Shown in pieces: positions 1 to 8,588 of a stretch of 64,000 nucleotides of DNA. The stretch comes from Chloroflexi bacterium RBG_13_51_36 (GTDB lineage: Bacteria > Chloroflexota > Dehalococcoidia > GIF9 > AB-539-J10). The notes under the pieces were generated by a model that had not been told where the DNA came from, ran no database searches, and worked only from the letters and a program-made list of their open reading frames with translations. Made by a program: the position numbers and the translations under genes. Location of the stretch: positions 19,302 to 83,301 of the forward strand of contig MGMS01000014.1 of the NCBI GenBank assembly GCA_001796515.1, in the 5' to 3' direction. Every line of letters begins with the position of its first letter. The first letter of the stretch is position 1.

Positions 1-15
1 CTTAGCGGATTATTC

Positions 16-357
16 GTGGAGTATTACATGGATTGGGTTCTAACACGGGTCTTGGTGAGCCTTTGGGCTGTTCCTGGTTGGTGTGTCCTGGGTCTCGCCA
101 CTGGATTATCCGCCGATCTGGCTTATCGGTATCTGCCGTCCCGCCTTAGCGAAAAGTGGCGTGCTATTCTCACTGGATTGACGGTGGGTATTGCTACTTT
201 CGTAGCTGTGACGATAGCCCTCTCCTTTTTCTACATTAAAGTAGACACGGTCTACCCAGCCAACTATTTCAGCGTAGCCTACTATGGGGTACCTTTCATG
301 TTGGTCAGCAGTGGATTCGGTGGCTACACCGCTTACGCTATTTCAAGACCGGTGTAA
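16..357 (+). CDS. Hypothetical small membrane protein
   Basis: I do not recognise this protein. The reading frame starts at a GTG, with an ATG at 28 as an alternative, and neither has a Shine-Dalgarno site. No in-frame stop precedes it inside the window, so the true start may lie upstream. Three hydrophobic stretches at about residues 10-35, 50-74 and 88-108 predict an integral membrane protein with three helices. It lies ahead of a toxin-antitoxin pair, from which it is separated by about 150 nt without a visible gene. Confidence 0.5.
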   Translation: MEYYMDWVLTRVLVSLWAVPGWCVLGLATGLSADLAYRYLPSRLSEKWRAILTGLTVGIATFVAVTIALSFFYIKVDTVYPANYFSVAYYGVPFMLVSSGFGGYTAYAISRPV

Positions 358-462
358 ATTCCGGTCATTGCTATCTCCTGCATCGCCATGTTAACTGCCA
401 TATTCGTATAAAAGGGAAGGGAAACTCCTATGAACACAGAAGTTGCTGGTTTCTCGCGATGA

Positions 463-500
463 TTGACCGTCCGTTTTTGGTATGATAAAATGTAATACCA
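463..500 (+). promoter_or_regulatory. Promoter and operator-like inverted repeat of the RHH/MazF pair
   Basis: TTGACC (463-468) and TAAAAT (486-491) are separated by 17 bp. A perfect inverted repeat, TGGTAT (478-483) and ATACCA (495-500), brackets the -10 box. Ribbon-helix-helix antitoxins usually repress their own promoter through such repeats, so autoregulation is the natural inference. Confidence 0.65.
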
Positions 501-510
501 GGAGGCCATG

Positions 511-753
511 ATGAGCAAGGAAAAGATTGCCATTACATTAGATAAACAGTCAATTAGTGAACTAGACAAGCTGGTCGAAGAGAACGTTTTCCAGAGCCGC
601 AGTCAGGCTATTCAAGAAGCGGTCGGCGAAAAACTGCGGCATTTGAAAAAGACCTGGTTAGCAGTAGAGAGTGCCAAACTTAATCCAACATTTGAGAAGA
701 CACTGGCCGAAGAAGGACTTGCTGTGGACGTTAAAGAATGGCCGGAGTATTAA
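511..753 (+). CDS. Ribbon-helix-helix antitoxin of a MazEF-like module
   Basis: This 80-residue protein is a CopG/MetJ-type ribbon-helix-helix DNA-binding antitoxin. The N-terminal beta strand (KIAITLDKQSISELDKLV) is followed by a helix-turn-helix pair ending with SRSQAIQEAV, the pattern of this fold. The C-terminal tail is acidic and would wrap the toxin. The ATG at 511 is preferred over the ATG at 508 because AGGAGG lies 5 nt before it rather than 2. The toxin frame begins inside the last codons, with a 16-bp overlap, so the two are translationally coupled. Confidence 0.8.
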   Translation: MSKEKIAITLDKQSISELDKLVEENVFQSRSQAIQEAVGEKLRHLKKTWLAVESAKLNPTFEKTLAEEGLAVDVKEWPEY

Positions 754-1073
754 GAGGTGAGATTCGCTGGGCTAATTTGAGCCCAACAAAAGGTCGGGAG
801 CAGACTGGCTTGCGCCCAGTATTGATTCTCAGTCATGACGTCTTCAATGAGCGTTCCGAGACTGTTATCGCTATTGCTATTACCAGCCAACCTCAAAAGG
901 CTGGTTTTCCCTTGACCCTAGAATTAAAGACTGGAAATTTACCGAAGCGTTCATGGGCTAAGATTAGTCAGATTAGAACGCTTTCCTCCGAGAGGATGGG
1001 CAAGTTGATTGGTAAGCTATCTCCAGAAGAACTGGCTCAGGTGATTGAGGGCTTGAATGAAATTGTAGCTTGA
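738..1073 (+). CDS. MazF/PemK-family endoribonuclease toxin
   Basis: This 111-residue protein has the MazF/PemK/CcdB-like fold: the start GEIRWANLSPTKGREQTGLR carries the conserved GEI and the G-x-EQ-x(2)-RP segment that forms the RNA-binding face, followed by PVLILS and ISQIRTLS. MazF toxins cleave mRNA at short motifs to arrest growth and are neutralised by the upstream antitoxin. The length is normal for the family and no key residue is obviously missing. It overlaps the antitoxin by 16 bp and has only a weak ribosome site of its own. Confidence 0.85.
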   Translation: MAGVLRGEIRWANLSPTKGREQTGLRPVLILSHDVFNERSETVIAIAITSQPQKAGFPLTLELKTGNLPKRSWAKISQIRTLSSERMGKLIGKLSPEELAQVIEGLNEIVA

Positions 1074-1170
1074 GCTAATACCGAAACTGTCCAGGATGGT
1101 TCCCGCCTTAACACTGTCCCCAGACTTTCCCCCAAAGTCGACAACTACTGAAACAACTGTGAGAACTTAT

Positions 1171-2652
1171 TCATTCCTCTACTATGAGCCAGCCTTTGGC
1201 TCGCTCTAGCGCTCTCGCCCAACCGCAGCGCAGCGCCTGGCGTTCTGTGATTTCCATGCATGGCATGAACCGCTGGCCTACTTCCCGCAGCAATTCTATC
1301 TCCCGACCGGATTTCCAAAACCCTATCCCCAGGCCGGCGAGATAGGCTGCTCCCAGAGCTGTCGTCTCTAACATCTTTGGTCGCGATACTTCCACCCCGG
1401 CGATGTCGGCCTGAAACTGCGCCAGGAAGTTGTTGGTCGCGGCCCCACCATCCACCCGTATTTCCGCCAGCCGAAGACCCGAGTCAGCCACCATCGCTTC
1501 CAGGACATCGGTCACCTGATAAGCGATGGATTCCACAGCAGCTCTCACGACCTGGGCTTTGCCACTGCCGCGGGTCAACCCGACAAGCGCACCGCGCGCA
1601 TACATGTCCCAGTGCGGTGTCCCCAGTCCCACAAAAGCAGGCACCAAGTACACACCGCCAGTGTTCTTTATTGCCGTTGATAGTTGCTCCGACTCCACCG
1701 CCTCCTTGATTAGTCCCAAATCCTGCAGCCATTGGATGGCCGCTCCGGCAATAAACACGCTGCCCTCCAAAGCATACGCTGCCTTCCCATCGGGGTTACA
1801 AGCGAAGGTAGTCAGCAGACCATGTCTGGCTGCGACGGGTTTCTTACCTATATTCATCAGGACAAAAGCGCCTGTCCCATATGTCACCTTGGTCATACCA
1901 GGCCGATAGCATGCCTGGCCAAACAAGGCTGCCTGCTGGTCACCGGCTACTCCGGCAATGGGAATCCCCTCCTTGGTATAACCAAAAATGTTAATCGAGG
2001 GGTGAACCTCCGGCAGCATAGGACGCGGAATGTTAAAAAGTCGCAGTAGTTCGTCATCCCAATCCAGCGCATTGATGTTGAACAGCATGGTGCGAGATGC
2101 ATTTGAGAAATCGGTGGCATGTACTCTGCCATTGGTGAGTTTCCAGAGCAGCCAAGCGTCCACATTACAAAATAGGATTTCACCCCGTTCTGCTCGTTCC
2201 CGTAGACCCACCAAGTTCTCCAATAGCCACTGTATCTTTGTTGCCGAGAAGTACGCATCGATTACCAAACCAGTCTTAGCCTGGATTATTTCGGCCATCC
2301 CCTGCGCTTTGAGTTGCTCACACCTGTCTGCCGTCCTGCGGCACTGCCACACGATAGCTCGCCCTACAGGCTCTCCAGTTACTTTATCTACAAGTATGGT
2401 CGTCTCCCGCTGGTTGGTGATGCCTATGGCGGCGATATCGACATCTGCAATTCCGGCAGCATGCTTGGCCTGGTTGACCGCCTGTAAAGTCTGCTCCCAG
2501 ATCTCCGAGGGGTCATGCTCCACCCAACCCGGCTCGGGATAGTATTGAGGAATCTTTGCGTAACCACGCCCCCGTATGATGCCGTCACGGTCAACAACAA
2601 GCGCTGTAGTCCCTGTGGTGCCCTGGTCAATGGCCAGAATATAATTCCTCAC
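1171..2652 (-). CDS. glpK: Glycerol kinase
   Basis: This 493-residue protein is a full-length FGGY carbohydrate kinase that phosphorylates glycerol to sn-glycerol 3-phosphate with ATP. The N-terminal phosphate loop reads AIDQGTTGTTALVVDRDG. The segments TNQRETTILVDKVTGEP, WQCRRTADRC and GVAGDQQAALFGQACYRPG are hallmarks of GlpK rather than xylulokinase. The C-terminal half carries DGGAATNNFLAQFQADI. It stands alone here, with no glpF or glpD neighbour, and is transcribed divergently from the glycosyltransferase gene. Confidence 0.95.
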   Translation of the reverse strand: MRNYILAIDQGTTGTTALVVDRDGIIRGRGYAKIPQYYPEPGWVEHDPSEIWEQTLQAVNQAKHAAGIADVDIAAIGITNQRETTILVDKVTGEPVGRAIVWQCRRTADRCEQLKAQGMAEIIQAKTGLVIDAYFSATKIQWLLENLVGLRERAERGEILFCNVDAWLLWKLTNGRVHATDFSNASRTMLFNINALDWDDELLRLFNIPRPMLPEVHPSINIFGYTKEGIPIAGVAGDQQAALFGQACYRPGMTKVTYGTGAFVLMNIGKKPVAARHGLLTTFACNPDGKAAYALEGSVFIAGAAIQWLQDLGLIKEAVESEQLSTAIKNTGGVYLVPAFVGLGTPHWDMYARGALVGLTRGSGKAQVVRAAVESIAYQVTDVLEAMVADSGLRLAEIRVDGGAATNNFLAQFQADIAGVEVSRPKMLETTALGAAYLAGLGIGFWKSGREIELLREVGQRFMPCMEITERQALRCGWARALERAKGWLIVEE

Positions 2653-2757
2653 ACTCTGTCCCTATCTGCGCTGTGAAGTTCCCTTTTGTTTTGCCATCAC
2701 GCACGTAGAGCTCGCCAATTGGGTTCGCGCCAAAATGGTCTAAAGGTAGCAACCTAA

Positions 2758-2787
2758 AAGATACCTTCATTGGGCCTGTCCAGTCAA
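2758..2787 (-). promoter_or_regulatory. Likely glpK promoter
   Basis: On the minus strand TTGACT (2782-2787) is separated by 18 bp from TATCTT (2758-2763), about 105 nt before the glpK start. This is a plausible housekeeping promoter. Confidence 0.45.
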
Positions 2788-2874
2788 GGTTCACGAAGTT
2801 GTTCCTTTCTCATATCGCCAAACTCAGGGATGAAGAGCATGACCTTGGCTGGCGGCAGTACGTTATGTCGACGT

Positions 2875-2905
2875 GTCAAAACATATCTTGACAGTGTGAT
2901 ATAAT
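2875..2905 (+). promoter_or_regulatory. Palindrome and TATAAT box before the glycosyltransferase-deacetylase gene
   Basis: TGTCAA (2875-2880) and TTGACA (2889-2894) form a perfect inverted repeat with an 8-bp spacer. A TATAAT (2900-2905) follows only 5 bp later. The arms sit where the -35 region would be, so the repeat looks like an operator for an unidentified regulator. No good -35 at 17 bp is visible. Confidence 0.4.
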
Positions 2906-2939
2906 ATAACGGAGCTATGTATTCCAGCGTTGACAAGCG

Positions 2940-4571
2940 ATGAGTGAGGATACTAAGGATAACATAGTGGCGGTGCCGACAGCCCGCTCTGAGAAACCGG
3001 TGCTCGTGTCGGTGGTCATACCTGCTTACAACGAGGAAAATTACCTTCCCGCATGTCTAGAGTCCATAAAGAACCAGGACTATGCCGCCGAGTATGAGGT
3101 CATCGTAGTTGATAATGCCAGTACAGACAATACCGCCAAGATAGCCCGCGATTGGGGAGCCGAAGTCGTCTACGAAAGTAAGCGAAGTCCGGCGTGCGCT
3201 CGACAAAAAGGCGCCGAAGCAGCCACAGGAAGAATCATCGCCTTCATTGATGCCGATACCCGGGCACCATCTCACTGGCTTTCGACCATCGTGTGGCGCT
3301 TTTTCTGTAAGCCGGAGATGGTGGCCGTAAGCGGACCCTACGCCTATAGCGATGCCGGCAAGTTCAGCAAGATAAGCTCCTACGTTGGCGGTTTCTTCAA
3401 CATTATCCTGGACCAGCTTTTCCGCAAAGTCTTTGGCAAGGGCGGTGCTATATGGGGGTGCAACTTCGCCGTGCGACGCTCAGCACTAATGGAAGTAGGT
3501 GGATTTGACACCAGCATCAAGTTCTATGGCGAAGAGTACGAACTCTCCCTGAGGCTGAAGAAAGCCGGCAAGGGATCCATTATGCCCCGGCTCTTTGTCC
3601 TCACTTCAGCCCGTCGCCTGAAGAGGATAGGGGTAGTGAATCAATACTGGAACTGGATGGTGGACTACTTCACCGTCCTCTTCTGGTATAAGCCACTTCC
3701 CGAAAAGCTGGAAAACTGGCCGTCCAAGGCGTGGCAAACACTGGTTGCTAGTTTCTCCTGGCAGAGAGCCAGAGCGTCCTTGATGTATGTTGCCCTTTTC
3801 TTTGGCTTACTCTGGTTGAATGTCAGCCCCGCGTTCGAGGCAGTGGGAAGACTCATTTACGTTTTTGATATTGGTATTGCGAGTACACTGTTCGCTTACC
3901 ACGGCATCAACCCTCGCTCCCGGTTCTATGGCAAGGTATGTTCTAATGGCGACCGCAACCGTTTGCGGATTGCACTGACCCTGGACGACGGGCCCAACGA
4001 ACCTTACACCTCTCAAGTTCTCAACATATTGGAGCAATATAGAATAAAAGCGACCTTCTTTATCATCGGAGAGAATGCCCGGCGCCATCCCGAGACCTGC
4101 AGGCGGATAGTGGCAGCAGGAAACGTGGTTGGGAACCACTCCTATCATCACCGTAAGTCACTATGCCTGAGACGGGGAAAAACGGTGGCCCACGACATTG
4201 AGATGGCTCATCAGGCAATCTATGAATGTACCGGACTTGAGCCCACGCTGTTCCGTCCTCCCCACGGCTTCCGCAGTCCCTGGCTGATGCGGACTGTTCG
4301 CAATCTTGGCTACACGGTGGTCACCTGGGACAACATGACCAGCGACTGGAATTCGGAAAAATCCGGCGAAGAGATTATACAGGCTATTCTTCGCCGGGCA
4401 AAGCCGGGCGGCGTAATTGTCCTTCACGATGGCCGCGATACCAGGTTCAGCTATGACCGTGACCACATGCTCCAGGCTTTGCCCTTTGTCATTGAGACCC
4501 TTCTGGAGAGGGGCTTTGAATTCGTCACCATACCTGAGTTGCTTGAGCCGGAAGGGGAGATTTCAGCCTAG
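2940..4571 (+). CDS. Fused GT2 glycosyltransferase and NodB-type polysaccharide deacetylase
   Basis: This 543-residue protein joins two catalytic domains. Residues 22 to about 240 are a GT-A family 2 glycosyltransferase, with VSVVIPAYNEENYL, VDNASTD and the metal-binding DAD at 104-106. A hydrophobic segment near 280-315 probably anchors it in the membrane. From about 340 it is a NodB-type carbohydrate esterase 4 domain: TLDDGP, the metal pair in GNHSYHH, RPPHGFRS and VLHDG are all present. The combination suggests synthesis and N-deacetylation of an exported polysaccharide. The start lacks a strong Shine-Dalgarno site. A YkoP-like gene converges on it. Confidence 0.88.
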   Translation: MSEDTKDNIVAVPTARSEKPVLVSVVIPAYNEENYLPACLESIKNQDYAAEYEVIVVDNASTDNTAKIARDWGAEVVYESKRSPACARQKGAEAATGRIIAFIDADTRAPSHWLSTIVWRFFCKPEMVAVSGPYAYSDAGKFSKISSYVGGFFNIILDQLFRKVFGKGGAIWGCNFAVRRSALMEVGGFDTSIKFYGEEYELSLRLKKAGKGSIMPRLFVLTSARRLKRIGVVNQYWNWMVDYFTVLFWYKPLPEKLENWPSKAWQTLVASFSWQRARASLMYVALFFGLLWLNVSPAFEAVGRLIYVFDIGIASTLFAYHGINPRSRFYGKVCSNGDRNRLRIALTLDDGPNEPYTSQVLNILEQYRIKATFFIIGENARRHPETCRRIVAAGNVVGNHSYHHRKSLCLRRGKTVAHDIEMAHQAIYECTGLEPTLFRPPHGFRSPWLMRTVRNLGYTVVTWDNMTSDWNSEKSGEEIIQAILRRAKPGGVIVLHDGRDTRFSYDRDHMLQALPFVIETLLERGFEFVTIPELLEPEGEISA

Positions 4572-4599
4572 CAAGCGCGATTTCCTTATACGAGCGAAC

Positions 4600-5181
4600 T
4601 CAGGGGTTCTTTGGGCCATACCTGGTCAGAAGTGCCGCCCTCGAAAGCCAGATTTCTTTCAGCTCCCAGGTCTTTTCTCCGAGTCCAGTCACACCATCTG
4701 CCCGCAGATGATACACTCTCATCAACCCGGCCATGTACAAGCGGGCACCTTTTTTCCACAGGCTATCGGGTAGCTCGTTAGCCTGAAATCCCAATCGTCG
4801 GGCCGCTACGTCAAGGAGCGTAATGCCATGGAGCGCTGCAATGTTGCCGAACACCCCGCTAGCTATTTGTTGAGCTAGAAAGCGGAGGTCCTCTGCGAAG
4901 CAACCAAGGAATTCCCGGGGCGATTGCGACGCACGTAAATGCAGCTTGCGTCTTTTCTTGAACCAGGCATTGTTTAAGTGAAGTTCTATGATTGTGTCTC
5001 CAGCCCTCACTTCAGAGCCGTCGTTCAGTATTCTGCCGGGCCCCCTGTAATGGTGAATGCTGTACCGAATGATACCACTGTCATCGGCTTTCAAGGGTCT
5101 GATGCGTTCGATTACTCTCAGAAGTCTGTCCGCCACAGGCCACAATATAAGAACAAACCGAGGGGGCACAGTCTTCGCCAT
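4600..5181 (-). CDS. YkoP-like protein associated with polysaccharide deacetylase
   Basis: This 193-residue protein resembles the YkoP family, which often accompanies glycosyltransferase and deacetylase genes. The fold-defining part looks like IIRYSIHHYRGPG, then a segment on hydrophobic ligand-like strands (VRAGDTIIELHLNNAWF), and a helical C-terminus. The start at 5181 (MAKTVPPRF) is chosen because GGGAG lies 9 nt upstream. The longer frame to 5322 has no such site and would overlap the divergent DedA gene. Function is unknown. Convergence on the fusion gene suggests a role in the same envelope pathway. Confidence 0.6.
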   Translation of the reverse strand: MAKTVPPRFVLILWPVADRLLRVIERIRPLKADDSGIIRYSIHHYRGPGRILNDGSEVRAGDTIIELHLNNAWFKKRRKLHLRASQSPREFLGCFAEDLRFLAQQIASGVFGNIAALHGITLLDVAARRLGFQANELPDSLWKKGARLYMAGLMRVYHLRADGVTGLGEKTWELKEIWLSRAALLTRYGPKNP

Positions 5182-5289
5182 TAGCTGTCTCCCTGACCGA
5201 CATACCACAGTAAATCCATATAACGATATTCTACTATACGGGGCCCGGCACGTCCTGAGCGCCAAGCTATGTCTGCTGAAGAAATCTAA

Positions 5290-5985
5290 TTGAGTCAAAA
5301 TCGGGCATTGTCTCCTATTCACCTTTTGTGCGACAATAGCCTGATTCGTGCCATGATTGAATGGATAAACGGAGCACTTGTTACACTGGCTGCGTCCATC
5401 AGCGTCGATAATCCGGCAGGACTGGCAGCCATATTCTTCATAACAGTATCTTGTGACATTGGTATTCCATTCCCGTTCGTACTGGACACCATCGTATTTT
5501 TCACCGCCTACAAAATGGGGGCCTTGTCATGGCCGGTGCTCCTTGTCCTGGTGATGCTCTTGGGTGGGAGCCTGCTGGGAACGAGCATTCTTTACTGGGC
5601 AAGCCGCCTGCTGGGCACAAGATTCGTAGATTGGCTCGGTAGACGTTCCAAATTACTGCGGCGCAATCTTGAGCGATTCCAAAATAGGCTGGGCAGATGG
5701 ACCATACCGGTGATAGTTGCTGCCAGATTGACGCCGGGTTTAATGCAGGTCTCAACGGTGGCTGCTGGAACAATGCGCATCCCCTACTATCAGGTGGTGC
5801 TGGCCAGCGTATTTTCTTTCATTGTCTATGATGGAACACTGCTCATCCTGGGGACTCTGGCCAGGCTCGAGTTAGGGAACGTGGGACCCGAGTACTCCGC
5901 CTGGATTGTCATTTGCTTCGTGGCCATAATGGCTGTAGTGTTTCTGGCCATTCACCTGATAAGGCGCGCGCGCAAACCGAGTTAG
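5290..5985 (+). CDS. DedA/VTT-domain membrane protein
   Basis: This protein belongs to the DedA (VTT, SNARE-associated) family, whose members flip undecaprenyl phosphate or phospholipids across the inner membrane. Several hydrophobic helices are evident at about residues 35-80, 75-105, 145-180 and 200-225. The family segment ARLTPGLMQVSTVAAGTMR contains the re-entrant loop with its arginine. The TTG at 5290 and the ATG at 5353 (MIEWINGALV) are both possible starts and neither has a good ribosome site. A role in lipid-linked polysaccharide recycling would fit its neighbours. Confidence 0.75.
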   Translation: MSQNRALSPIHLLCDNSLIRAMIEWINGALVTLAASISVDNPAGLAAIFFITVSCDIGIPFPFVLDTIVFFTAYKMGALSWPVLLVLVMLLGGSLLGTSILYWASRLLGTRFVDWLGRRSKLLRRNLERFQNRLGRWTIPVIVAARLTPGLMQVSTVAAGTMRIPYYQVVLASVFSFIVYDGTLLILGTLARLELGNVGPEYSAWIVICFVAIMAVVFLAIHLIRRARKPS

Positions 5986-6003
5986 CGTGAACGACCTGCC
6001 TTT

Positions 6004-6072
6004 CAAATGTCACAATTTTGTAATCTTTCGGCGGCGCATTTTATGACTTCTTCATCGAGCGTCCGCTACCAT
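6004..6072 (+). promoter_or_regulatory. Copy A of the six-fold conserved promoter element (hsp20)
   Basis: The block starts with AATGTCACAATTTTGTAAT and ends with TTTTATGACTTC. ATGACT (6043-6048) is exactly 18 bp from TACCAT (6067-6072). The same arrangement occurs at five other places in the window. It lies about 70 nt before the hsp20 start. Confidence 0.75.
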
Positions 6073-6140
6073 TCTAGGTGCCTAAACCTTAGGGAAGCGG
6101 GGCCCTGGTTTGGACCAATAAACAAATGGAGGTGTTGCCC

Positions 6141-6638
6141 ATGGAAATGGAAAGACGTAAACCCGGGAGAGGGGTGATGCCCTGGAGGCCACTCAGGGAC
6201 CTGGAGGAAATGCAGCGACGCTTCGACGACATTCTTGGCTGGCCATTTCTACCCGCGGTGTGGAGACGAACTCCAATCATGGAGATGGGGTGGGCACCGG
6301 CCATAGATGTGTTTGAGAAGGACGACAAATTCGTGGTGAAGGCTGAGCTTCCGGGAATGAAGGAGGACGATATCAACATCTCAGTTGTCGGCGATACGCT
6401 AACCATTAAAGGGGAGCGCAAGGCGGAGAGCGAGCTTAAAGAAGATGACTATTACTATTGTGAACGTTCTTACGGTAGCTTCTCCCGCTCTTTGGCTGTA
6501 CCCTCTAACGTCGATGCCAAGAAGATTGAAGCCAACTATGAAGATGGCGTCCTGGAGATTAGTCTTCCCAAAATCCCGGAGGTTAAAGCAAAGAGAATCT
6601 CCGTCGCGGCCAAAAAGAAGATGAAGGCCGGCAAGTGA
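6141..6638 (+). CDS. Hsp20 family small heat shock protein
   Basis: This 165-residue ATP-independent chaperone has the alpha-crystallin domain at about residues 45-150. It shows WAPAIDVFEKDDKFVVKAEL, the beta strand KEDDINISVVGDTLTIKGER, and GSFSRSLAVPSNVDAKKIEA, followed by the terminal GVLEISLPK. The start at 6141 is favoured because GGAGGTG lies 8 nt upstream. The in-frame ATG at 6126 overlaps that ribosome site. The lysine-rich end, AKRISVAAKKKMKAGK, includes an I-x-V anchor motif. The conserved promoter element directly upstream suggests stress control. Confidence 0.93.
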   Translation: MEMERRKPGRGVMPWRPLRDLEEMQRRFDDILGWPFLPAVWRRTPIMEMGWAPAIDVFEKDDKFVVKAELPGMKEDDINISVVGDTLTIKGERKAESELKEDDYYYCERSYGSFSRSLAVPSNVDAKKIEANYEDGVLEISLPKIPEVKAKRISVAAKKKMKAGK

Positions 6639-6714
6639 CTATCTGATCCAGCAGGTTCCCGCTTCCCAACCTTTTGTTATCGTGCCGAGCCAAACGAAAC
6701 ACATTCACAACTCG

Positions 6715-8130
6715 TCATCCGAGATACCCTATCAATTCACGGCTGCGACTTGGATGGCGCAGCTTAGTAAGTGCCTCTTTCTCAATCTGGCGTATGCGCT
6801 CTTTGGTGAGGCCCAACTCCATGCCAACCTCGCCCAGAGTCAGACTGTGCTCATCGCTCAGTCCAAATCTCAGTTCAATGACGCGTCGTTCTCGGGGTGT
6901 CAGCGACTCCAATGTTCTGCTCAGTTCTTCTCGGAGGAAGCTTGCAGCGGCCCGGTCTTCAGGTTGTAGAACGGTCTTATCTGCGATGAGATCCCCAAGT
7001 CGGCCTCCATCCTCACCCACCGGTGTGTCCAAAGAAACAGTTCCACCAGACATCATCTCAAGAAGCAATCTTATCTTTTTTGACGGCAGTCGCGTCTCAG
7101 AAGTCAATTCTTCCTCGGTCGGCTGGCGGCCAAACTCCTGGGCCAAATTGTTCCTTGCTTTTGCCAACTTCGTCAGATCGTCAACCACGTGTCCGGGCAG
7201 GCGCACCATGCGTGACTTGTCACTGAGCGCCCTGTTGACTGCCTGCCAGATCCAGGGAATGGCATAGGTACTGAACTTCCAGCCTCTGCGGTGATCGAAT
7301 TTCCGCACCGCTTGCATCAACCCGATATTGCCTTCCTGAATGAGGTCGGGCAGAGGCACGCCCCAACCGCTATGTCTCTTGGCCACACTTACCACCAGGC
7401 GTAAATTGGCCTGAATCATGTGATTGCTTGCCTGGTGTGCCATTTCTCTTATTCGCTTAAAGTGTTTGGCAATTTTTGAGCGCTGCGCTTCTAGTGTGTC
7501 ACGGAATTCCGACCACTGCAGCAGCTTCCCAAATTCGGCCAGGGAACTCTTCTGGCCTGCCTCTTCCATTATGTCCCAGGGTAGTAGCCGGCTGTCCAGC
7601 GACAACTCAATCATGCTCTTGTCTATTCCCGTTTGGCTTACCCCCGTGATATCAGCTAGAGAATAGCACAAATGCTGATCGATCTTATTATCAATTGCGC
7701 TGCGTAGATCCGGATGCAATACCTTCTCTCTTATGGTCCCGTGAGGAGGAAGTTTAAGATACTGGTAGACGGCCTCAAAAAGCGAGCTCGCTTCAGTGAG
7801 ACGCTCCATTAATACGAACAACAAATCAACCGCCGAAGGCTCAGCATCATGCCCGGCAACCCATTCCTTCTCAATCCGGGCAAGATACTTCCCGTTCTCT
7901 ATCTGCCTCGCCAGCATCTTCGTCTCCTCATCGTTGAGAAGCGGCGTTTGCCCCACTTCACTGAAATACAAATCCAGTATGTCACTGCCAACCTCAAACT
8001 TTGGCTCTTGAGAAACATCCTCAACCGTTGACAACTCCTCCTGGTCAACCTTTTCGTCATCCAGATATAAATCCTCATCCGCAGGCGAGATTTGGTTTCT
8101 ATCTTTGGCTTTTTCTAGAACCGAGATCAT
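6715..8130 (-). CDS. RNA polymerase sigma-70 factor (RpoD/SigA type)
   Basis: This 471-residue protein is a group 1/2 sigma-70 factor. Region 1.2 is near LDLYFSEVGQTPLLNDEET. Region 2 contains LIQEGNIGLMQAVRKFD and FSTYAIPWIWQAVNRAL for -10 recognition and melting. Region 3 follows RMVRLPGHVVDDLTKL. Region 4 has LTPRERRVIELRFGLSDEHS and TKERIRQIEKEALTKLR for -35 binding. The start at 8130 has a textbook AAAGGAGGTGAAT ribosome site, and the longer frame to 8175 has none. A Crp-like site sits upstream. Whether it is the primary or an alternative factor cannot be decided from this window. Confidence 0.9.
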   Translation of the reverse strand: MISVLEKAKDRNQISPADEDLYLDDEKVDQEELSTVEDVSQEPKFEVGSDILDLYFSEVGQTPLLNDEETKMLARQIENGKYLARIEKEWVAGHDAEPSAVDLLFVLMERLTEASSLFEAVYQYLKLPPHGTIREKVLHPDLRSAIDNKIDQHLCYSLADITGVSQTGIDKSMIELSLDSRLLPWDIMEEAGQKSSLAEFGKLLQWSEFRDTLEAQRSKIAKHFKRIREMAHQASNHMIQANLRLVVSVAKRHSGWGVPLPDLIQEGNIGLMQAVRKFDHRRGWKFSTYAIPWIWQAVNRALSDKSRMVRLPGHVVDDLTKLAKARNNLAQEFGRQPTEEELTSETRLPSKKIRLLLEMMSGGTVSLDTPVGEDGGRLGDLIADKTVLQPEDRAAASFLREELSRTLESLTPRERRVIELRFGLSDEHSLTLGEVGMELGLTKERIRQIEKEALTKLRHPSRSRELIGYLG

Positions 8131-8183
8131 ATTCACCTCCTTTGTATCCTTCGTATAGACCCCTCCATCTTTCACACCAAATC

Positions 8184-8225
8184 ATTATAGGTAAACAGGC
8201 AATTTCTGTATGCGACTTTTGTCTC
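8184..8225 (-). promoter_or_regulatory. Promoter of the sigma factor gene with a Crp/Fnr-type site
   Basis: The site GCGACTTTTGTCTC (8212-8225; minus strand GAGAC-N4-GTCGC) is 22 bp from a perfect TATAAT at 8184-8189. This spacing places the site near -41.5, the position used for class II activation by Crp/Fnr proteins. Two related sites occur at 8575 and 13137. Confidence 0.6.
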
Positions 8226-8315
8226 ATAGATGGATGGTGATGAAACAGGGAAACATTGGACGGCAGAAGCTTGGACGCAAAGACAGGTAATTGTACGAAG
8301 GGTCTTAGCCTGTCT

Positions 8316-8522
8316 CTATGACTCTTGCATGATTATCTCAAAAGGACAGCTAATGGCCCCGGTACGACAGACCCCTTCACAGTCTGTACACCAGTCGCAC
8401 TCCATCGATTCAATAATCGTAACAATTCTGTCTATTATCGCCAGAGCATTGCAGCGACACACGCCAATGCACAAGCCGCACCCGTCACACTTCTGGACAT
8501 CTATAATCGGCATTTCAATCAT
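8316..8522 (-). CDS. Two-cluster 4Fe-4S ferredoxin-like protein
   Basis: This 68-residue protein carries two Cys clusters, CDGCGLCIGVC with a nearby CNA and CDWCTDCEGVC with ISCP, the arrangement of a bacterial 2[4Fe-4S] ferredoxin. It would shuttle low-potential electrons in the cytoplasm. It lies between the sigma factor gene and the Crp-type regulator, all on the same strand. A Crp-like site overlapping the end of the regulator gene is positioned to control it. Confidence 0.85.
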   Translation of the reverse strand: MIEMPIIDVQKCDGCGLCIGVCRCNALAIIDRIVTIIESMECDWCTDCEGVCRTGAISCPFEIIMQES

Positions 8523-8545
8523 GTTATTCCGTCTCTATAGCCAGT

Positions 8546-8588
8546 ATCTTAAAGGTGAATGGCGACATCCGTCTGTGATTTTTGTCTC
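8546..8588 (-). promoter_or_regulatory. Promoter of the ferredoxin gene with a Crp/Fnr-type site
   Basis: GTGATTTTTGTCTC (8575-8588) has the same half-site pattern as the sites at 8212 and 13137. A weak -10, TAAGAT (8546-8551), follows 23 bp away on the minus strand. The site overlaps the stop codon of the regulator gene by two bases. Confidence 0.5.

Noticed and set aside
1377..2542. Several plus-strand frames over 100 codons inside glpK
   Set aside because: They are antisense shadows of a well-supported glycerol kinase gene, with no ribosome sites and low-complexity Pro/Ser/Thr-rich translation.
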